From: Nocardioides mesophilus
GTDB lineage: Bacteria; Actinomycetota; Actinomycetes; Propionibacteriales; Nocardioidaceae
Direction: 5' to 3'
Length of the DNA: 64,000 nucleotides
Assembly: GCF_014395785.1 (NCBI RefSeq)
Contig: NZ_CP060713.1
Coordinates: 2,198,501-2,262,500 of the forward strand
Below are positions 52,009 to 62,327 of the stretch, piece after piece. The position numbers were made by a program, and so were the translations under genes. Under the pieces are notes generated by a model, which was not told the origin of the DNA, did no database searches, and saw only the letters and a program-made list of their open reading frames with translations. Every line of letters begins with the position of its first letter. Positions within the stretch are counted from its first letter, which is position 1.

Positions 52009-52925
52009 AGCTCGGATTTCTGACCGCCTGCCTGCCCGACCGGTCCCTGGAGGACATTGTCACCTGGGCCGCACTGCACGGCTACGAGGCACTCGAAGTG
52101 GCGGCCTGGCCCAATCTGGGCAGCCGGCCGTTCACCGCGACCCACCTCAACGCCGAGGGCTTCGGTCCCGGTGACGCGGACCGAGTCTCGTCCCTGTTCC
52201 GCGGGCACGGGCTCACGCTTTCCTCGCTGGCGTTCTACGACAACAACCTGCACGCCGACGCGGACGAACGGCAGAGCATCAATGATCACGTGATGTCGCT
52301 CATCGACGCGGCGGCACTGCTCGACTGCCCCACCGTAGGTACCTTCGTCGGCCGCGACCCGGGCAAGTCGGTTGCGGAAAATCTGCGGATGGCCGAGAAG
52401 GTGTTCCCGCGCCTGGTCGACCACGCAGGCGAGAAGGGCGTCAAGCTCGTTATCGAGAACTGCGTGATGGAGGGGTGGCATCCCGACGGCTACCCCGGCA
52501 ACCTCGCGTACAGCCCTGAGCTGTGGGAGTGGATGTTCGATCTCGGGCTCTATCTCAACTACGACCCGTCCCACCTGCTGTGGATGGGCATCGACCCAGT
52601 AGCGGCTGTCCGGCCGTACATCGACAAGGTCGCCCACGCCCAGGCGAAGGACATCGAGCTGTTCCCCGAGAAGCGCAACCGGTACGGCTGGCCGGGAATC
52701 GCGGTGGAGCGTCGGGACCCGTGGAATGTCGGTTGGTGGCGTTACCGCGTTCCCGGTCTGGGCCAGGTCGACTGGGTGCGGGTCGTCGACGCGCTCTACG
52801 AGGGCGGGTTCGACGGCGTGCTCTCCGTGGAGCACGAGGACCCGGTTTGGGGCGGCACCGAGGACCGGATCGAGACCGGCCTGCAGGTCGCTCACCGCAC
52901 GCTCCGGCCCCTCATCGTGGCTTGA
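52005..52925 (+). CDS. Sugar phosphate isomerase/epimerase (TIM barrel)
   Basis: 306 residues from ATG 52005 (ATGA overlap). AP-endonuclease-2 fold: MKLGFLTACLPDRSLEDIVT, LEVAAWPNLGSRPFTATHL, KLVIENCVMEGWHPDGYPGN (metal Glu), GLYLNYDPSHLLWMGIDPVA (metal Asp), HAQAKDIELFPEKRNRYGWP, VLSVEHEDPVWGG (metal Glu). Not closely related to the epimerase at 46,323, so the operon has two different barrels. Confidence 0.9.
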   Translation: MKLGFLTACLPDRSLEDIVTWAALHGYEALEVAAWPNLGSRPFTATHLNAEGFGPGDADRVSSLFRGHGLTLSSLAFYDNNLHADADERQSINDHVMSLIDAAALLDCPTVGTFVGRDPGKSVAENLRMAEKVFPRLVDHAGEKGVKLVIENCVMEGWHPDGYPGNLAYSPELWEWMFDLGLYLNYDPSHLLWMGIDPVAAVRPYIDKVAHAQAKDIELFPEKRNRYGWPGIAVERRDPWNVGWWRYRVPGLGQVDWVRVVDALYEGGFDGVLSVEHEDPVWGGTEDRIETGLQVAHRTLRPLIVA

Positions 52926-52961
52926 TCCCGCCCGCCGCGCCCCGATTGACCCGGAGGACCA

Positions 52962-53636
52962 ATGAACATTCACGCGACCTTCTTTGACAACCACCAACGC
53001 GCCACCGTTGAGGCAGCGATGGCGCGCATCATCCCCTCAGACGACACGCCAGGGGCGCGCGAGGCCCGGACCGTCGACTTCGTCGATCGCTACCTCTCCG
53101 GCATCGACTACATCTACGCCCTTCCCGACGGCAGTGGCTTCGAGCAGCTCGAGGGCCGCCGGGCCGCCGCCTGGCAGCAACGCGTTGACCTGGCACGGTC
53201 AAAATACGTCGCCGGCATCGCCGAGCTGGACCGGCTCTGTCTCGAGCAGCACCGTGCCCAGTTCGTCCACCTCGACGAGCATGAGCAGGACGAGATGCTG
53301 CGACGTATCGAGCGGGCCGGTACCCCGGAAGCCGAACGCGCCTGGCGTGACACCCCGGCGATCGCTTACGGCGGCCCGGTAGAGCCGGCACTCCAGCAGA
53401 CCAACGCGGAGGCGGACATGGACTTCTTCAACCTGCTGGTCACCCACACGCGCCAGGGGTTCCTGGCTGACCCGATCTACGGCGGCAACAGGGACCAGCT
53501 CGGCTGGCAGGTGATCGGTTTTCCCGGTCCCGCAAGCCTTGCCGAGGTCCACGCCGGCCGCTACAACACCCTCGACTTCTTCGCCGACAACCGCGTCCAC
53601 CGCGGGCAGGAGGACAACCATGACCGGCAAGCCTGA
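52962..53636 (+). CDS. Gluconate 2-dehydrogenase subunit 3-like protein
   Basis: 224 residues. FFDNHQRATVEAAMARIIPS, DYIYALPDGSGFEQLEG and AEADMDFFNLLVTHTRQGFL plus ADPIYGGNRDQLGWQVIGFP match the small subunit family that accompanies FAD-dependent GMC sugar dehydrogenases. It overlaps the start of the GMC gene. No clear Tat signal is seen at its N terminus, so the complex may be cytosolic or exported by other means. Confidence 0.88.
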   Translation: MNIHATFFDNHQRATVEAAMARIIPSDDTPGAREARTVDFVDRYLSGIDYIYALPDGSGFEQLEGRRAAAWQQRVDLARSKYVAGIAELDRLCLEQHRAQFVHLDEHEQDEMLRRIERAGTPEAERAWRDTPAIAYGGPVEPALQQTNAEADMDFFNLLVTHTRQGFLADPIYGGNRDQLGWQVIGFPGPASLAEVHAGRYNTLDFFADNRVHRGQEDNHDRQA

Positions 53637-55251
53637 CCGCGTCGATGCGGTCATCATCGGTGCCGGAGCCTCCGGCGCCGCAGCCGCAAAGGTGCTGACC
53701 GAGCGGGGCTTGCGTGTCGTCGCCTTGGAGAAGGGTCCTTGGCGCACCAAGGAGAGCTTCGGTGGCGACGAGCTCGCCAACGTCAACCGGTACAACCTGT
53801 GGCCTGACCCCATCCTGAATCCGCGCACCTCGCGGACCTCACCCGAGGTCGCCGCTGAGGTCGATCCGTTCTGTCCGGTGCCGCAGATGGTCGGCGGAGG
53901 TACGGTCCACTGGCAGGGCTGGCTGCCCCGGTTCACTCCCAACGACTTTCGGCTGCGCACCGTGGCGGGTGACCTTGCCGGCACCACGCTGGCGGATTGG
54001 CCGATCACCTACGAGGAGCTCGAGCCTTACTACGACGCAGTGGAGTGGGCTTTCGGCGTCTCCGGGCAGGCGGGTGCGAACCACTTCGAGGGTCCGCGCC
54101 GCCGCGGCTACCCCTGCCCGCCTATGCCGCAGTCGCGGTACGCGGAGAAGTTCCACGACGGGTGCGCGAAGCTCGGATGGAACTCGTTCCCAACACCGCA
54201 GGCGGCGCTCTCCCAGCCGTTCAACGGGCGGCCGGCGACTGTGGTCAGCGCGTTCGCGCAGCAGCACGGCGACCCCACCGGAACGCGGTCCAGCGCCCTG
54301 AACGTGTTCATCCCGGACGCGGTTGCCACGGGCCGCTATGAGTTGCGTCCCGAGAGCTACGTCCGCGAGCTAGTGCTCGACGACCGCGGACGAATCAAGG
54401 CTGCGGTGTACGAGGACGCCGCTGGTGTCATGTTCGAGCAGGAGGCCGATGTGTTCCTGCTCGCGTGCGGCGCGGTCGAGACTGCCCGGTTGATGCTGAT
54501 GTCGACCTCGGCCCGCTTCCCCGGGGGACTGGCCAACGGCAACGACCTGGTCGGGCGCAACGTGACCTTCCACGAGTACAGCGCCTCGGTCGCCACCTTC
54601 GACGACCCGATCTACGCGTGGGCGGGAGGTGGCTATGTCTCGGCGAGCAGCTTCCAGTTCTACGAGCACGACGCATCACGCGGCTTCGTTAGCGGCGGCC
54701 ACATCGCAGCTGCCGGAGTCGGCATCCCGCTGCCGATCAACTGGGGCCTGCCCGGGAAGCCGACTTGGGGTGTGGAGGCCAAGCAGGTCGATCGTGATTA
54801 CTTCAACCATTCGATGGCGGTCGCGATGGTCCTGCACGACATGCCGCAGCACGACAACCGTGTCGACCTGGATGACACGGTCGTGGATGCCTGGGGACTG
54901 CCCGTTGCTCGTATCACCTTGATCCCGCACGAGAACGACCTCGCTCAGGGACGCTTCCTGGTGGACCGCTGTGGGGAGATCCTCGAGGCAGCCGGCGGCA
55001 AAGATGTGACCAAGGTGTACGCCGAGAAGGTCACCGGCAACTGTTCGCACCAGCACGGAACCGCCCGGATGGGAGACGACCCAGACACCTCGGTGACTGA
55101 CCGGCACTGTCGGACTCACGAGGTGGACAACCTCTTCATCGTCGACGGCAGCCCGTTCCCGACGGCCACCGGGGCCAACCCGACGCTGACGATCATGGCG
55201 AACGCGTGGCGGGTGGCCGAATTCATCGTCACCAGCAAGGGGAACCGGTGA
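53620..55251 (+). CDS. GMC-family FAD-dependent sugar oxidoreductase
   Basis: 543 residues from ATG 53620 after GGAGG. Dinucleotide-binding motif AVIIGAGASGAAAAKVL (residues about 10-26), GGGTVHWQGWLPRFTP near 90, and the C-terminal active-site His region NCSHQHGTARMGDDPDTSV plus FIVDGSPFPTATGANPTLTI. It pairs with the subunit-3-like gene, as in glucoside 3-dehydrogenase and gluconate 2-dehydrogenase complexes. Relatives oxidise sugars or glycosides at C3 or C2. The specific position is an inference from the operon. Confidence 0.9.
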   Translation: MTGKPDRVDAVIIGAGASGAAAAKVLTERGLRVVALEKGPWRTKESFGGDELANVNRYNLWPDPILNPRTSRTSPEVAAEVDPFCPVPQMVGGGTVHWQGWLPRFTPNDFRLRTVAGDLAGTTLADWPITYEELEPYYDAVEWAFGVSGQAGANHFEGPRRRGYPCPPMPQSRYAEKFHDGCAKLGWNSFPTPQAALSQPFNGRPATVVSAFAQQHGDPTGTRSSALNVFIPDAVATGRYELRPESYVRELVLDDRGRIKAAVYEDAAGVMFEQEADVFLLACGAVETARLMLMSTSARFPGGLANGNDLVGRNVTFHEYSASVATFDDPIYAWAGGGYVSASSFQFYEHDASRGFVSGGHIAAAGVGIPLPINWGLPGKPTWGVEAKQVDRDYFNHSMAVAMVLHDMPQHDNRVDLDDTVVDAWGLPVARITLIPHENDLAQGRFLVDRCGEILEAAGGKDVTKVYAEKVTGNCSHQHGTARMGDDPDTSVTDRHCRTHEVDNLFIVDGSPFPTATGANPTLTIMANAWRVAEFIVTSKGNR

Positions 55252-55553
55252 TGAACGCTGACGGGGTCGTCCACCTTCAGCCTGCCTTCGTGGCTCGACC
55301 GGGCCAGGAGTTGGCGCTCCGGGAGGCGCTGATCAGGCTCACCGGCCATAGCCGCGAGGAGGTCGGCTGCTTGGAGTACACCTTGCTCGAAGACCCCGAC
55401 GATCCGATGTGGCTCTCGATCTACGAGCGGTGGGCCGGTAGTGCGGCCATCGATGCCCACGACCGAACCGCGCACGTAGCCGCGTTCGTGGCGCGTTTCG
55501 ATGAGCTTCTCGCCGAGCCACTCGCCACGCGCCGCCTGCGCCGGCTCGTCTAG
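55251..55553 (+). CDS. Antibiotic biosynthesis monooxygenase (ABM) domain protein
   Basis: 100 residues from ATG 55251 (TGATG overlap with the GMC stop). ABM dimeric alpha-beta barrel: VHLQPAFVARPGQELALREAL, EEVGCLEYTLLEDPDDPMWL, IYERWAGSAAIDAHDRTAHV. Last gene of the operon. YgiN/ABM proteins can act as small oxygenases; a role in handling an oxidised intermediate is possible. Confidence 0.85.
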   Translation: MNADGVVHLQPAFVARPGQELALREALIRLTGHSREEVGCLEYTLLEDPDDPMWLSIYERWAGSAAIDAHDRTAHVAAFVARFDELLAEPLATRRLRRLV

Positions 55554-56386
55554 TAGTTGTGGTGGTGCCGTCGAGGGTGCGGGCCTCGGTGAGCTGAGCG
55601 GAGGGGGCGTCCGCGGCCCTCGACCCGACTCTCACCATGTCGTTCGCCGAGCTCGAGGTCATCATCGGTCGTCGGGGGACCTCAACTGATTCGCCGCTCG
55701 GCAGAGTGCGGCCATGCGTCTCGAGCGGACGTGGGCCGTCCACCCGGATCAACCGCCCGACCAGGGGTGTCGACCATCCGGCCTGGGGGACGAGGCATGA
55801 CTGACGGAGGTCCGGTCACGCCGGATCACGTTGCTGCAGGCATTCGCCGAGACGGGGCTCGGCCGCCGTCTGAACGCGGTCGAGCGCAACGCTCTCTACC
55901 TCGCTCACGACGACGTGGTCCGGGCCGAGGCGAGCGTGGACCGGCAAAGCGTCCCGGTACTCCCCGCAGATCCTCGACGCACTGATGCGACCGAATGAAG
56001 CGATGGCGCAGGCTTCGACGCGCCCATCCAGGTGGTCGACACCTCACGGCTCGCGGGTGATGACACCGCGGTGGCCCCACCTGATGTCTTGCGCGGCGGC
56101 GTAGATGGAGTTCGCGATCAGTGACCCGAGCTCCGGGCGGAGGCTGGTCGTGCACGACGAGGCGTGGCGAGTGATGCGCGCGCCGCTCTGGTCCGGCGGA
56201 TGCACGCGCACTGGGTCTGGGGCAGGACGGCCTGCTCGCCGGCCGTCGCGTCGTCTCGGAGCGGTCGTTCGTTCCCCGACCATTCGCCTGGAAGAGCGCG
56301 AGCGTCAACTCGCCCCTCATAACGTCGCCCAGCAGAGGAGAGCTCGGTCTCCTCGGTGGACTCCGATCTCGGGATGGAGGTGGGCC
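55554..56386. other. Region without a supported gene
   Basis: 833 bases between the sugar operon and the ABC exporter. Long GC-rich ORFs on both strands overlap each other and have no recognisable domain or ribosome site. A segment near 55,820-55,980 reads FAETGLGRRLNAVERNALYL in one frame, which may be a gene remnant, but no family was recognised. Confidence 0.45.
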
Positions 56387-57347
56387 ATGCCTGCCCTCGC
56401 TGTGCGGGTACGCGGCCTCACCAAGACCTTCGGCGACGTCATCGCCCTGGACGGCGTGGATCTCGACATCCCCGCCGGCCAGATCCACGGCCTCGTCGGG
56501 CCCAACGGCGCCGGGAAGACCACCCCTCCTCGGTCTCCTGCTCGGCCTCTCCCGACCGGGGTCCGGCACGCTCGAGGTGCTGGGCACGCCAGTGGGGCAA
56601 CACCTCGCCGTGCCCGAGGGGGTCGCCGGGTTTGTGGACGGCCCGGGCCTCTACCCCACGCTGACCGCCCGCCAGAACCTCTCCGCCATGGCCGCCCTGC
56701 GCCCCGGTCCGCGACGCGCGGCCGCCGACATCGACAGGCTGCTCGACCGGGTCGGCCTGCTGGACGTGGCGGATGACTCGATCCGGGGCTTCTCCCTGGG
56801 GATGCGGCAGCGACTCGGCCTGGCCGCCGCCCTCCTCGGCGAGCCGCGGCTGCTCGTCGTCGACGAGCCGGCCAACGGCCTCGACCCCGCCGGCAAGCGA
56901 CAGGTGCACCGGGTCCTGACCGACCTCGCGAGCGAGGGCGGAACCGTGATCCTCTCGAGCCACCGGATGGACGACCTCGCAGCGCTGTGCGACGAGGTGA
57001 CGTTGCTGAATGAGGGCCGGGTCGTGTTCTCCGGTCCGATCCGCAAGCTGGCCGCTGAGAGCGGCGAGCTCGACTGGCAGCTGGTCACCTCCGACCTCGC
57101 GGCGGCGCGCGGGCTGGCGGCCGTCACCCCGTCCGTGCGGCTGGTCGCCGGGCAGCGCTGGTCCTCGCCGGCCGACGACCGTGCCCTCGTCGTACGCGGC
57201 CCGGAGGCCGGACTCGATGACCTGGTCGGGCGACTCGTGTCGGCCGGCATCGCGATCCGCGAGCTGGGTCCGGTAGTGCCACCTCTCGAGGCCGCCTTCC
57301 TCGCCCTGACCGGCGCCGGCGCCGAGACGGACGAGGACCACCGGTGA
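56387..57347 (+). pseudogene. ABC transporter ATP-binding protein, one frameshift
   Basis: About 320 residues from ATG 56387 after GGAGG. First frame: [20 protein letters not shown] and Walker [10 protein letters not shown]. An extra C in CCCCTCC near 56,523 breaks the frame; the other frame reads [20 protein letters not shown] and continues with signature SLGMRQRLGLAA, Walker B LLVVDEPANGLDP and the H-loop VILSSHRMDDL to 57,347. DrrA/CcmA-type ATPase. Overlaps the permease gene. Confidence 0.85.
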
Positions 57348-58729
57348 CCGCCGCCACGGTCGATGTGGTTGTTGCGGCCCGGCCCGCCGGCCGGGCCCCC
57401 TTGCGTCGCTGCTACCGCTTCGAGCTCCTCAAGCTGGTGTCGCAGTGGCGGTTGCGGTTGGTGTTCCTCGCCTGCCTGGTCGCCCCGGCCGTCTACGCCG
57501 GCGTCGTCAGCCAGCAGACCTCACTCCCGGCGGACGCGCTCTACGGCCGCTGGATGAATCAGTCCGGGTGGGCCAGCTCACTGGCCGTGCTGGTGTTCAT
57601 GGGCACCCTGGTCCTGCCCCTCCTCACCGCTGTCGTCGCCGGTGACGTCTTCGCCGTCGAGGACCGCCTGGGCACCTGGCGGCACCTGCTGGTCGCCGTC
57701 CGATCGCCGCGGTTGATCTTCCTGGCCAAGGCGCTGGCGGCGCTGACGGTGATCCTCGCGCTGCTGGTCGCCCTGGTCGCGTCGTCGATCGGCGGCGGCC
57801 TGGTCTCGATCGGCAGCCACCCGCTCCCAGGCCTCGACGGACACCTGATGGGATCCGGCGAGCTCACCCGGACCGTCCTGCTGGCCTGGCTCAGCATCGT
57901 CCCGCCCACCCTGGCATTCTCCGCGGTCGGCCTGCTCGGTTCGGTGGCGCTCGGCCGCTCACCACTGGGCCTGCTGCTGCCGGTCGTCCTGGCCCTCGTC
58001 CTGCAGGGCGTGGCCCTCATGCCGGTGCCCGTCGCGCTGCGGGTGGCGCTGCCGATGAGCGCGTTCACCGGCTACCGGGGGCTGCTCACCGATCCGGTGC
58101 AGCAGGGTCCGCTGTGGGCAGGCATCGCCGTCAGCCTCACCTGGGCGGCGCTGGCGACGTGGCTCGCCCATCGTCTGTTCGTCCGGCGCGACTTCACCGA
58201 CCTGGCGTACGACGGCTCCGGCCGCCGCTTCCTCCTGGCCGGCTTGGTGCCACTGGTGGCCCTGGTCGCGGTGACCACAGGCGTCGTGGCGGCGTCGACC
58301 GGCGCCACTGGCTCCGGCATCGAGCGGCCGAAGCTCGAGGCGGCGCACGCGACGTCGTTCTCCCACCTCTACGTCCTGCAGACCGACCGGCTGCGGCGCC
58401 CGGCGGTCACCAGCGACCAACTGCGTGCGACGGCCCGGTGCGACAAGGGGGGCGGCCGCGTGGCCGACACCGGCCCGGGCTCCGACTGGCGCTGCGTCGT
58501 GAGCTGGACGCTGCCCGGCTCCACCGCGACCGGCACCGCGATCTACCAGCTCGACGTCGCCGCCGACGGGCGCTACGTCGCCGACGGCGACGGCCCCAAG
58601 GAGGTCAACGGCTTCTTCCAGGTCCGCACGCCCACAGGCGACGCGCCCAACCCGCTGTGGCAGTTCGACGGTTCCGTCGACCTGCTCGAGAACACCACCC
58701 CCCGGATACACCAGGAAGGTCCACGATGA
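57344..58729 (+). CDS. ABC-2-type permease with extracytoplasmic domain
   Basis: 461 residues from GTG 57344 (GTGA overlap). Six hydrophobic segments typical of ABC-2 permeases: RLVFLACLVAPAVYAGVVS, LAVLVFMGTLVLPLLTAVVA, ALTVILALLVALVASSIGGG, PTLAFSAVGLLGSVALG, LLLPVVLALVLQGVALMPV, LAGLVPLVALVAVTTGVVA. The last 140 residues (SFSHLYVLQTDRLRRPAVTS, two Cys) are soluble. Its stop overlaps the next gene by four bases. Confidence 0.8.
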   Translation: MTAATVDVVVAARPAGRAPLRRCYRFELLKLVSQWRLRLVFLACLVAPAVYAGVVSQQTSLPADALYGRWMNQSGWASSLAVLVFMGTLVLPLLTAVVAGDVFAVEDRLGTWRHLLVAVRSPRLIFLAKALAALTVILALLVALVASSIGGGLVSIGSHPLPGLDGHLMGSGELTRTVLLAWLSIVPPTLAFSAVGLLGSVALGRSPLGLLLPVVLALVLQGVALMPVPVALRVALPMSAFTGYRGLLTDPVQQGPLWAGIAVSLTWAALATWLAHRLFVRRDFTDLAYDGSGRRFLLAGLVPLVALVAVTTGVVAASTGATGSGIERPKLEAAHATSFSHLYVLQTDRLRRPAVTSDQLRATARCDKGGGRVADTGPGSDWRCVVSWTLPGSTATGTAIYQLDVAADGRYVADGDGPKEVNGFFQVRTPTGDAPNPLWQFDGSVDLLENTTPRIHQEGPR

Positions 58730-61369
58730 ATGTGACCCGCAACCGCGTGACGAGGAGCGCCGGCAGCGGCTTCTCCCGCGCCCGACGGCTCGGCGTCGTC
58801 GCCGGCACCGTGACGCTCGCCATCACCGGCGGCATCGCCTACGGCTCCACCGTCGGCTTCGGCGACAACGAGGTCGGGACGGAGTACGCAGACGGCCTGC
58901 AGATCTCCTCCGACCAGGTCCTCAACCCCCTCGGTGAGCGGCTGATGACGCCGTACGGCAAGTTCATGGGCTCCACCGTGAGTCCCGACGGCCGCTTCCT
59001 CGCCGCGACGGCCAACGACCGATCGGTGTCGCTCCAGGTCTTCGACCTGCAGTCCTTGAGCCTGATCTGGCGCGGCGGTACGGCCGCCGGCGTCAACCAG
59101 CGCCTCACCGACAACACCGTCGGCCAGGAGGGCCCGCTCTACTCACCCGACGGCAGCGTGCTCTGGATGCCTAACGCCACGGGCCTCACCCGGTTCCCGG
59201 TCAACGCCGACGGCACGCTGGGCACCGCCACCCGGTTCCCGATCCCCACGGTCGCAGGCGTCCGAGCGCTGACGTCCGGGCTGACGTACTCCTCGGATGG
59301 CTCCACGCTCTACGCCGCGCTCAACGGACAGAACACGGTCGTGTCGATCGACCCGGCTACCGGGGCGGTGAAGCGGTCGTGGGACGTCGGCATCGCCCCC
59401 CGCCAGCTGACCTTCATGGGCAGCAAGCTCTACGTCAGCAACGAGGGCGGCCGCCGCGCCGTCGCCGGTGACTCCACGCAGGGGTCTTACGGCACCAACG
59501 TGCCGGCCGATCCGGTGCTCGGCACGTCGACGACCGGCACGCTGAGCGTCATCGACACCGCTGCCCCGGCGGCATCCACCGGCCAGGTGGACGTCGGCCT
59601 GCACCCGACGGCGATGTACGCCGCCGACGGCGCCCTCTACGTCGCCAACACCAACGACGACACGGTCTCCGTGGTCGACACCGCGACCGACCGGGTGGTG
59701 CAGACCATCTCGACCAGCCCGTGGCAGGGATCAGACGTCGGCTACGCGCCCGACGCGATCACGATCCACCAGGGCCGCCTGCTGGTGAGCCTCGGCCGCG
59801 CCAACGCGATCGCGGTCTACCGGCTCGGCGAGAGCGCGCTCGACCCGGTCCGCTACGTCGGGCTCGTGCCCACCGACTACTACCCCGAGGACGTCGTCCC
59901 GGTCGGCGACCAGCTCGTCGTCGTGAACCGTCGGGGCGTCGACGCCCGCGGTCCACTCATCACGTTCGACAAGGGCTACGGCACCACCCCGGCCACCGGG
60001 CGAGGCACCCACGGCACGACCGCGTCACTGACGAGGTTCACCCTGCCCGACGACACCGAGATCACCGAGACCCTCACGCCGCAGGTCTTCGCCCAGAACG
60101 GATGGGGCGCCGCCGACACCGACGTCAAGCAGGCGAAGGGCAAGCGAGCCAAGGCGGTGCCGGTGCCCAAGCGGATCGGCGACCCGTCGACCATCAAGCA
60201 CGTGTTCATGGTGGTCAAGGAGAACCGGACCTACGACCAGATCCACGGTGACATGCCTGAGGGCAACGGCGACCCGTCGCTCGCCCAGTTCGGCGAGCAG
60301 GTCACGCCCAACATCCACGCCCTGTCGCGCCAGTTCGGGCTCTACGACAACGTCTAAGACACGGGTACCAACTCCGCCGAGGGCCACAACTGGCTGATGC
60401 AGGGCGACAACCCGGAGTACACCGAGTCGAGCGCCGGTGAGTATGTCCGCAGCTACGACACCGAGGAGGACGTGCTCGGTCACCAGCGCTCCGGCTTCCT
60501 GTGGACTGCCGTCCAGGCCGCGGGCAACTCCGCCAGGAACTACGGCGAGTTCATCTACACCGAGGGCAAGCCCGCCGGCACCTGGCAGCAGTACTACTGC
60601 GCCAGCCGGAGCGTCGAGAACGGCGGTGACCCCGCCCAGCTCACCACGCCCGAGCTCGCCGGCAACTACGGCTCGGTGATCCCGTCGCTCAACGCGATCA
60701 CGCACCCGCTCTCGCCGCCGTTCGACATGTCCACCCCGACCTCTACCGGTACTCGATCTGGAAGGAAGACTTCAAGGCGAACGGTCCGAAGGACTTCCAG
60801 ATGATCTGGCTCTCCGACGACCACACCGGCGGCCCGGTCTCCGCTCGCTCCAACGTGGCCAGCGGCGACCTCGCGGTCGGCAAGATCGTCGAGACCATCT
60901 CGCACAGCCAGTACTGGAAGGACTCGGCGATCTTCGTGGTCGAGGACGACAGCCAGAACGGCGCCGACCACGTCGACGGCCACCGGGCACCGGTGCAGGT
61001 GATCAGCCCCTGGGCGACGCACGGCCAGACCGTCTCGCGCTACTACACGCAGATGAACATGGTGCGCACGATCGAGCAGATTCTCGGCGCCGAGCCGGGC
61101 TCGACGCCCCGGCCAACGGCGGCCCGTCGGCCAAGGCACCGGCCACCCCGGACGCCTACGACTCCTACGTCGCGACGTGGGCGAAGTGGGCCGGCAAGCA
61201 GCACCTGACCGGGAAGCGGGCGCGGGCCGACTTCGCCAACCCGGAGCTGATGAACCGCTACACCTGGTACGACGCCCACCACTGGGACCTGCCCTACCCG
61301 GGCGACCCGAAGATCTACCTGCCCAGTGAGGTCCCGGGCGCGGCCCTCCCTGGCTCGGACACCGACTGA
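58726..61369 (+). pseudogene. YncE-like beta-propeller / alkaline-phosphatase-family protein, broken
   Basis: About 880 residues when repaired. An exported N terminus (RARRLGVVAGTVTLAITGGI) leads into a YncE-like beta-propeller (TVSPDGRFLAATANDRSVSL, VGLHPTAMYAADGALYVANT). An alkaline-phosphatase/sulfatase-like domain follows from about residue 490: IKHVFMVVKENRTYDQIHGD, FIYTEGKPAGTWQQYY, MIWLSDDHTGGPVSARSNVA, FVVEDDSQNGADHVDGHRAP. It is interrupted by TAA at 60,355 (YDNV-stop-DTGTN, where TAC would give Tyr), and by shifts near 60,733 and 61,090. It ends at 61,369. Three separate lesions make error alone less likely here. Confidence 0.8.
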
Positions 61370-61392
61370 CACGCGCCTGCCGCAGACGAGCG

Positions 61393-61418
61393 GCCCGGCC
61401 GGGACACTCCGGCCGGGC
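61393..61418 (+). terminator. Probable rho-independent-type hairpin
   Basis: GCCCGGCCGG and CCGGCCGGGC form a perfect 10-bp stem with a GACACT loop, 24 bases after the YncE-type stop. TCCTCGTTTG follows, so the T tract is weak. Confidence 0.7.
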
Positions 61419-61447
61419 TCCTCGTTTGCGTCCACGCCTGCGGCACG

Positions 61448-62218
61448 ATGACGGTCATGATGACCGAGATGACGCAGGTCCACCTCGTGGGTGGCGGTGT
61501 CGACACGCTGGGCGATCCCGCCTTGCTGAGACCGTTCGTGGAGTCCGCTCTGGCACGCGCCGCCGGCCACGCCTCCCGGCCTCGTCTCGCGTTGGTCCTT
61601 GCCGATGACAGGGGCTTGGCGGCGAAGTTCCGTCCGCCGTACATCGAGCCGTTCGAGGCGTTGTTGCCCGGCGGCTTCGACTTCATGGATGTCTTCGTGG
61701 GCGGGGCGACACCCGCGGACCCCGCGGTCCTCGGCAGCGCGGACGGTTTCGTCGTCGGGGGTGGACCAACGCCGGTCTACCTCGCCGCACTGGCGCCTGT
61801 CGCACCCGTCTTACGCTCGGCCGTCGCTGCGGGGGTGCCCTACCTGGGGTTCTCGGCGGGCGCGATGGTGGCGGCCTCGCCGGCGCTCGCGGGTGGCTGG
61901 TGCCACGGCGGGCTCGCCGTGTGCGAGGAGGACTGGTCTGAGGGCCTTGTCGAGATCGAGGTGCGTGAGGGCCTCGACCTGGTGCCGTTCTGCGTGGACG
62001 TGCATGCGACACAGGGCGGCCTGCTGAGTCGCGCCGCCTCGCTGCCAGGGCTGCCGGGAGTCGAGCGCGCCATGGGCATCGACGAAGGCACCTGCTTGAG
62101 CGTCTGTGCCGAACCTACGGGTGAGCTGAGGTTGCGGGTGAGCGGCCGCGGCTTCGTCTGGGACGTCGCCCGGGGCGGGGACGACACGATGCTGCTGCGG
62201 AGACTCGCATCGCTGTAG
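61448..62218 (+). CDS. Peptidase S51-like (dipeptidase E / cyanophycinase-type) protein
   Basis: 256 residues from ATG 61448; nearby in-frame ATGs are alternatives. Class I GAT-like fold: VHLVGGGVDTLGDPALLRPF, ADGFVVGGGPTPVYLAALAP and the nucleophile Ser in VPYLGFSAGAMVAAS. His candidates are in GGWCHGGL and CVDVHATQGG. Members cleave Asp-containing or cyanophycin-like peptides. Intact. Confidence 0.85.
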   Translation: MTVMMTEMTQVHLVGGGVDTLGDPALLRPFVESALARAAGHASRPRLALVLADDRGLAAKFRPPYIEPFEALLPGGFDFMDVFVGGATPADPAVLGSADGFVVGGGPTPVYLAALAPVAPVLRSAVAAGVPYLGFSAGAMVAASPALAGGWCHGGLAVCEEDWSEGLVEIEVREGLDLVPFCVDVHATQGGLLSRAASLPGLPGVERAMGIDEGTCLSVCAEPTGELRLRVSGRGFVWDVARGGDDTMLLRRLASL

Positions 62219-62327
62219 GGGCAGATCGGCCCCACACAAAGATCTCTCTCGACGTCGGGACGGAGGAGCGCGGCGCCCGAGCAGGTGGCAACGGGGGGTG
62301 CGCGGCTCTCTGTGGGATCGGACCGCG

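Noticed and set aside
55554-56386. Coding region between the sugar operon and the ABC exporter
   Set aside because: ORFs on both strands overlap, lack ribosome sites and show no domain; at most a remnant.
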